From contig NZ_JAFCJE010000001.1 of assembly GCF_018131185.1 (NCBI RefSeq), forward strand, positions 524,001-588,000: a stretch of DNA of 64,000 nucleotides. The letters are read 5' to 3'. Numbering within the stretch: the first letter of the stretch is position 1; every line of letters starts with the position of its first letter. The DNA is from Bradyrhizobium diazoefficiens (lineage in GTDB: Bacteria; Pseudomonadota; Alphaproteobacteria; Rhizobiales; Xanthobacteraceae). A model generated the notes under the pieces. That model was given only the letters and a program-made list of their open reading frames with translations. It made no database searches and was not told the origin of the DNA. The position numbers were made by a program, and so were the translations under genes. Shown piece after piece: positions 60,827 to 64,000 of the stretch.

Positions 60827-61639
60827 ATGTTCAAGAAAATGTCTGTTGCGCTGCTCGGCAGCGCTTGCATCCTCATTGCCGGCGCAACCAGTGCCGGCGC
60901 CTTCGACAATTCGGTGCCAAACGATCCGCCTGCGGTGCTCTACCAGCCGCGGGTGCCGCCGGCGCCGGTGCGCGTCGCATCCAATTCGAACATGGGCGGC
61001 GGCTTCATCGAGTTCCTGTTCGGCGACGGTCCCGGCCGCGGTCCGGCCTACGCGCCGGAGCAACCGGTGTATCAGCAGCAGCCCGGCTATTACGATCAGC
61101 GCCGCCTGCCGCCGATGGGCGAGCCGCAGCTGCAAGGCGGATATCAGCAAAGCACGCTCCAACAGGAGGCGGCCGATCCGCGGCAGCGTCCGTTCGATCC
61201 GAGGTTCGAGAAACAGTCTGTTGACTATAGCGGCAAGGAAAGTCCCGGCACGATCGTGGTCGATACGCCGAACAAGTTCCTCTATCTCGTCGAAGGCAAC
61301 GGCAGGGCGATGCGCTACGGCATCGGCGTCGGGCGTCCCGGCTTCACCTGGTCCGGCGTGAAGTCGATCACGGCCAAGCGCGAATGGCCGGCCTGGACGC
61401 CGCCGCCGGAAATGATCGCGCGCCGCCCCGACCTTCCCCGGCACATGGAGGGTGGTCCGGACAATCCGCTCGGCGCCCGCGCGATGTATCTCGGCTCGAC
61501 GCTGTACCGCATCCACGGCTCCAACGAGCCCTGGACTATCGGCACCAACGTCTCCTCCGGCTGCATCCGCATGCGCAACGAGGACGTCATCGACCTCTAC
61601 GGCCGCGTCAATGTCGGCACCAAGGTGGTGGTGCTCTGA
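60827..61639 (+). CDS. L,D-transpeptidase (ErfK/YbiS-type)
   Basis: Envelope enzyme of 270 residues that makes 3-3 crosslinks in peptidoglycan or attaches proteins to it. The signal peptide (MFKKMSVALLGSACILIAG) precedes a Pro/Gln-rich linker with YQQQPGYYDQRR, then the YkuD catalytic domain from about 140. His230 is in YRIHGSNEPW and the catalytic Cys246 in NVSSGCIRM. The start ATG is at 60827. The strain-typical YkuD fold makes LD-transpeptidation the best reading; lipoprotein anchoring is an alternative. Confidence 0.93.
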   Translation: MFKKMSVALLGSACILIAGATSAGAFDNSVPNDPPAVLYQPRVPPAPVRVASNSNMGGGFIEFLFGDGPGRGPAYAPEQPVYQQQPGYYDQRRLPPMGEPQLQGGYQQSTLQQEAADPRQRPFDPRFEKQSVDYSGKESPGTIVVDTPNKFLYLVEGNGRAMRYGIGVGRPGFTWSGVKSITAKREWPAWTPPPEMIARRPDLPRHMEGGPDNPLGARAMYLGSTLYRIHGSNEPWTIGTNVSSGCIRMRNEDVIDLYGRVNVGTKVVVL

Positions 61640-61680
61640 CTCTTCACTCGTCTCCCGCAACGGGAGAAGCTGGACATGAA

Positions 61681-61705
61681 AACGGCCGCCTCATCGGCGG
61701 CCGTT
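61681..61705. terminator. Hairpin between convergent transpeptidase and DUF2076 genes
   Basis: Perfect 10-bp stem AACGGCCGCC / GGCGGCCGTT with a 5-base loop, 41 bp after the transpeptidase stop and 27 bp from the DUF2076 stop. It likely terminates both transcripts. Confidence 0.75.
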
Positions 61706-61732
61706 CTCGTTTGCAAAGGTACGGACTGGCCC

Positions 61733-62566
61733 TTACGCGTAATCGCTATCGCCGTCGTCTCCGCCGCCGAAATCGCTGTCGTCGGCCATGTCCATGTTGC
61801 CGTCGTCGTGATTGTCGCCGTAGTTCTGATCGTTGTTGTTCCGATCGTCGTTCGAGGCCTGGTCGAAGAAGCCCTGGCGCGAATCGCGGTTCGAGCCGAT
61901 GTCGTTGAGACCCGCGTCACGCGCGAGCGATCCGCCGGACGACTGGTCGCCGCCGCCTCCCCAGGGGCTGCGGTCGGCCGAGGCGTTGGTGTCGCCAAAC
62001 GCCTGCTGATGCGATCCGCCCATCATGCCGCGGATGCTGGAGAGCAGCAGCGAGCCGCCAACCACGCCGGCCGCAGCCGCCGCCGCCGTGCCGAGGAACG
62101 AGCCGCCGCCACCGCCGACCGGCGATCCTCCCAAGCCCTGACCGGGGCCTTGACCAGGACCTTGGCCATAGGGCTGTCCGTAAGGCGGTTGGCCGTAGCC
62201 CGGCTGGGACTGCTGCATGGCTTGGCCGGTGTTCCAGGCCGGCCGCGCGTCGCGCGGCGGCACGTTCGGAACCGAGCCCCGCGACGGACCGCCGCCGAAA
62301 AGGGACTCGCGCATGGAATCAAGGAAGCCGCCGGACTGTGCCTGTTCGGGGGCCTGCCCCGCTTCCAGCTCCTGGATGCGAGCATGGGCGCGCTTCAGCG
62401 CTTCGTCCTGCAGCAGCGTGGTCTGCACCAGCGCGTAGATCGCGCTCGGCGCCTTGCGCAAACCGTTGGAGATCGCGGCGGTCGCGTCGGGATCGCGTGG
62501 TGCGCTTTCCAGCTTTGAAAGCCGGTCGAAAAGGTCGTCAACGAGCTGGCGTTCCTGCGGCGTCAT
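61733..62566 (-). CDS. DUF2076 domain-containing protein
   Basis: Protein of 277 residues. The N-terminal coiled segment (MTPQERQLVDDLFDRLSKLE, then KAPSAIYALVQTTLLQDEALKRA by its core AIYALVQTTLLQ) is the DUF2076 hallmark. A Gly/Pro/Gln-rich linker (GQGPGQGPGQG) leads to a single hydrophobic segment (FLGTAAAAAAGVVGGSLLL) and a very acidic Asp/Asn/Gly-rich tail ending DSDFGG and DGDSDYA. AGGAGA precedes the ATG. The function of DUF2076 proteins is unknown; they are membrane-associated. Confidence 0.9.
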   Translation of the reverse strand: MTPQERQLVDDLFDRLSKLESAPRDPDATAAISNGLRKAPSAIYALVQTTLLQDEALKRAHARIQELEAGQAPEQAQSGGFLDSMRESLFGGGPSRGSVPNVPPRDARPAWNTGQAMQQSQPGYGQPPYGQPYGQGPGQGPGQGLGGSPVGGGGGSFLGTAAAAAAGVVGGSLLLSSIRGMMGGSHQQAFGDTNASADRSPWGGGGDQSSGGSLARDAGLNDIGSNRDSRQGFFDQASNDDRNNNDQNYGDNHDDGNMDMADDSDFGGGDDGDSDYA

Positions 62567-62692
62567 GATCTATCTCCTCTGCGCAAACCAAGCGCGAGGC
62601 AGATGTAGGGTTCCATTGTGGCCCCAACAGTGCCGGCCGGATTAAATTTCGGTATGCGACAAGCTGCCCTCCCGCAGCCTTTATCGCCGGTT

Positions 62693-63538
62693 TCATCCCA
62701 GCGTGGCGCCGCTGTCCGCGAGCAGGCGCGCGAAGGCATCGCCTGAGAGATACGCGTGCTCGCGTTCGCGGACATCCGTCATCGGGTCGAGGCCGGCGAG
62801 GACATCGTCGACGAAGCCGGGATGGCACATCACGAGGCCGCCGTCCGGCAGGCCTTCCAGGAATTGCCGCATCAGCTCGCCGAAATCGGCCACCCGCGTG
62901 AAGTCATAGGCACCGGCAAAGCCGGGGTTGAAGCTGAGGCCGGCGCTGCCGGCGCGGCGGCGGAATTGCGCGCTGAGGATATCGAGCAACATGGCCTTGG
63001 GAGAGGCCAGCCGCTCCCTGAGCGGCAGGTCTCGGCCGCCCTGACGCACCCAGGCGTTTGGCGCGACTTCGGCGACCGCTTCGACAAAGCCGTCGCGCAC
63101 CTGCGGGTAGAGCTGCACGTGCTGATGACCGTCGACGAAATCAGGCGCGCGGCCGAACGCCTCCGCGAAGGCGGCGAGCTGCGCCTTCACCTCGTTGCGG
63201 AAGAATTCAGGGTCGAGCCGCCGCACCAAGCCGGCGCGCAACAGCTTCGGAAACGGCATGAACATGTCGCCGTCGAGCGGACGGAAGTGCATGGTCAGCG
63301 GCCGGAACGGCGCCGACAGCGTCACGTGCAATCCGATCGCGCAGCGCGGGCTCGTGGTCGCGGACGCCTGGAGCGCCTCGACCTCGCTGCGCGCGATCGC
63401 CGGGCCCACCATCATCACCGAGGTGGCGTTGAGGCGGCCGCGTTCGATCAGGTCGCGGATGGCGCGGTTGACGCCCGGGCTGATGCCGTAATCGTCGGCG
63501 CAGAGCCAGATCCGCCGCAGGTCCGCGGCCGCGTTCAT
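62693..63538 (-). CDS. ChbG/HpnK (YdjC)-family deacetylase
   Basis: Carbohydrate or hopanoid deacetylase of 281 residues. Metal and catalytic motifs are CADDYGISPGVN at the N-terminus, IGLHVTLSAPF, FVDGHQHVQLYP and MCHPG near the C-terminus. HpnK members deacetylate N-acetylglucosaminyl-hopane; ChbG acts on chitooligosaccharides. The start ATG overlaps the upstream glycosyltransferase stop by 4 bp (ATGA), so the two are coupled, which favours a lipid- or glycan-modification step over chitin use. Confidence 0.9.
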   Translation of the reverse strand: MNAAADLRRIWLCADDYGISPGVNRAIRDLIERGRLNATSVMMVGPAIARSEVEALQASATTSPRCAIGLHVTLSAPFRPLTMHFRPLDGDMFMPFPKLLRAGLVRRLDPEFFRNEVKAQLAAFAEAFGRAPDFVDGHQHVQLYPQVRDGFVEAVAEVAPNAWVRQGGRDLPLRERLASPKAMLLDILSAQFRRRAGSAGLSFNPGFAGAYDFTRVADFGELMRQFLEGLPDGGLVMCHPGFVDDVLAGLDPMTDVREREHAYLSGDAFARLLADSGATLG

Positions 63539-64000
63539 TCGGCCGCCGTCCGCTTCGCGGCGTCGTCAGCCTTGTCGGCCTCGAAGTGCTTTTCACTGTG
63601 CTCGGCGACGAAGTAGATCGGGCGCGCCTTCAGCTCGGAGAGGATCTTGCCGATATATTCGCCGACGATGCCGATCATGATGAGCTGCACGCCGCCGATC
63701 GTCATCAAGCCGATCACCAGCGAGGGATAGCCGGGCACCTGCTTGCCGGTCGTCAACACCTCCCAGAGGATCGAAAGGCCGAACAGGAAGGCGCCACCGG
63801 CGAGTATGACCCCGAGCAGGCTCGCGAAGCGCAAGGGGGCGACCGAAAACGAGGTCAGGCCCTCGATCGACAGGCCAAGCAGGCTTGCGGCGTTGAACGT
63901 GGTGACGCCATGGGCCCGCGCCGCGGGCTCGTAGTCGACGCGGATCTGGCGGAAGCCGATCCAGCTGGCGAGTCCCTTGAAGAAGCGGTTGCGTTCCGGC
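63535..64000 (-). CDS. Family 2 glycosyltransferase, GtrB/DPM-like, N-terminus cut by window edge
   Basis: C-terminal 154 residues of a membrane glycosyltransferase that forms polyprenyl-phosphate sugars or glycosylates lipids. PERNRFFKGLASWIGFRQI is the typical RNRFxKGLxxWxGF stretch before the membrane helices, and two hydrophobic hairpins follow (LLGVILAGGAFLFGLSIL and LVIGLMTIGGVQLIMIGIVGEY by their cores). It ends in a Lys/Asp/Ala-rich tail. The catalytic DxD part lies beyond the window. It is the first gene of a coupled pair with the HpnK-like deacetylase. Confidence 0.88.
   Translation of the reverse strand, partial: PERNRFFKGLASWIGFRQIRVDYEPAARAHGVTTFNAASLLGLSIEGLTSFSVAPLRFASLLGVILAGGAFLFGLSILWEVLTTGKQVPGYPSLVIGLMTIGGVQLIMIGIVGEYIGKILSELKARPIYFVAEHSEKHFEADKADDAAKRTAAE

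Overview
The window reads as a chromosomal segment of a high-GC alphaproteobacterium, most likely Bradyrhizobium or a close relative. The protein families, the CIRCE-controlled groESL operon, the cysteine-free L36 protein and two copies of a palindromic repeat that I associate with this group all point that way. This placement is inference; no rRNA or other marker gene is present. I see no tRNA, rRNA, CRISPR array, transposase or phage gene.

Layout. 0-6.1 kb: a truncated amidase, a fused indolepyruvate ferredoxin oxidoreductase with a divergent AsnC-type regulator, and an FMN-dependent monooxygenase. 6.6-10.7 kb: a very large c-di-GMP enzyme with five tandem GAF repeats followed by GGDEF and EAL domains. 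11.2-22.9 kb: an exopolysaccharide or surface-glycan region (GalE, WecG/TagA-type transferase, Wzz/tyrosine-kinase-like protein with a degenerate P-loop, methyltransferase, three glycosyltransferases, Wzy/O-antigen ligase-like polymerase, GNAT acyltransferase), with several perfect palindromes between genes. 22.9-27.3 kb: a small hydrolase with an AsnC regulator, then an SDR-pirin-WrbA redox operon with a divergent LysR regulator.

27.4-38.1 kb is an accessory-looking stretch: three orphan solute-binding proteins without membrane partners, a class III nucleotidyl cyclase, a YbaK protein, a haloacid dehalogenase, a winged-helix/TPR regulator, a flavin monooxygenase of visibly lower GC, and a beta-lactamase-fold hydrolase. 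38.1-43.4 kb: HxlR/SDR pair, amidohydrolase, rpmJ, small secreted proteins and an alpha/beta hydrolase. 43.4-44.2 kb: a gene-free block with a 15-bp inverted repeat, which looks like a dispersed non-coding element. 44.2-54.6 kb: cytochrome c, the glycolate oxidase operon glcDEF, a histone H1-like protein, an outer-membrane porin-like protein, a BacA/SbmA-like ABC exporter and a lactate/glycolate permease.

54.7-64 kb: envelope proteins of unknown role, groESL with CIRCE, a lipoprotein, CheZ, an L,D-transpeptidase, a DUF2076 protein, and a translationally coupled GtrB-like glycosyltransferase plus HpnK/YdjC deacetylase cut by the right edge. The functional groups that hang together best are glycan synthesis (11-23 kb), glycolate/lactate use (45-54.6 kb), redox/electrophile defence (24-27 kb) and protein folding (56.6-58.9 kb). 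I found no complete new defence or biosynthetic system. The best unexplained signals are the non-coding element at 43.4-44.2 kb, the phased repeats upstream of the AsnC gene, the 22-bp palindrome in the glycan region and the degenerate kinase domain of the Wzz protein.
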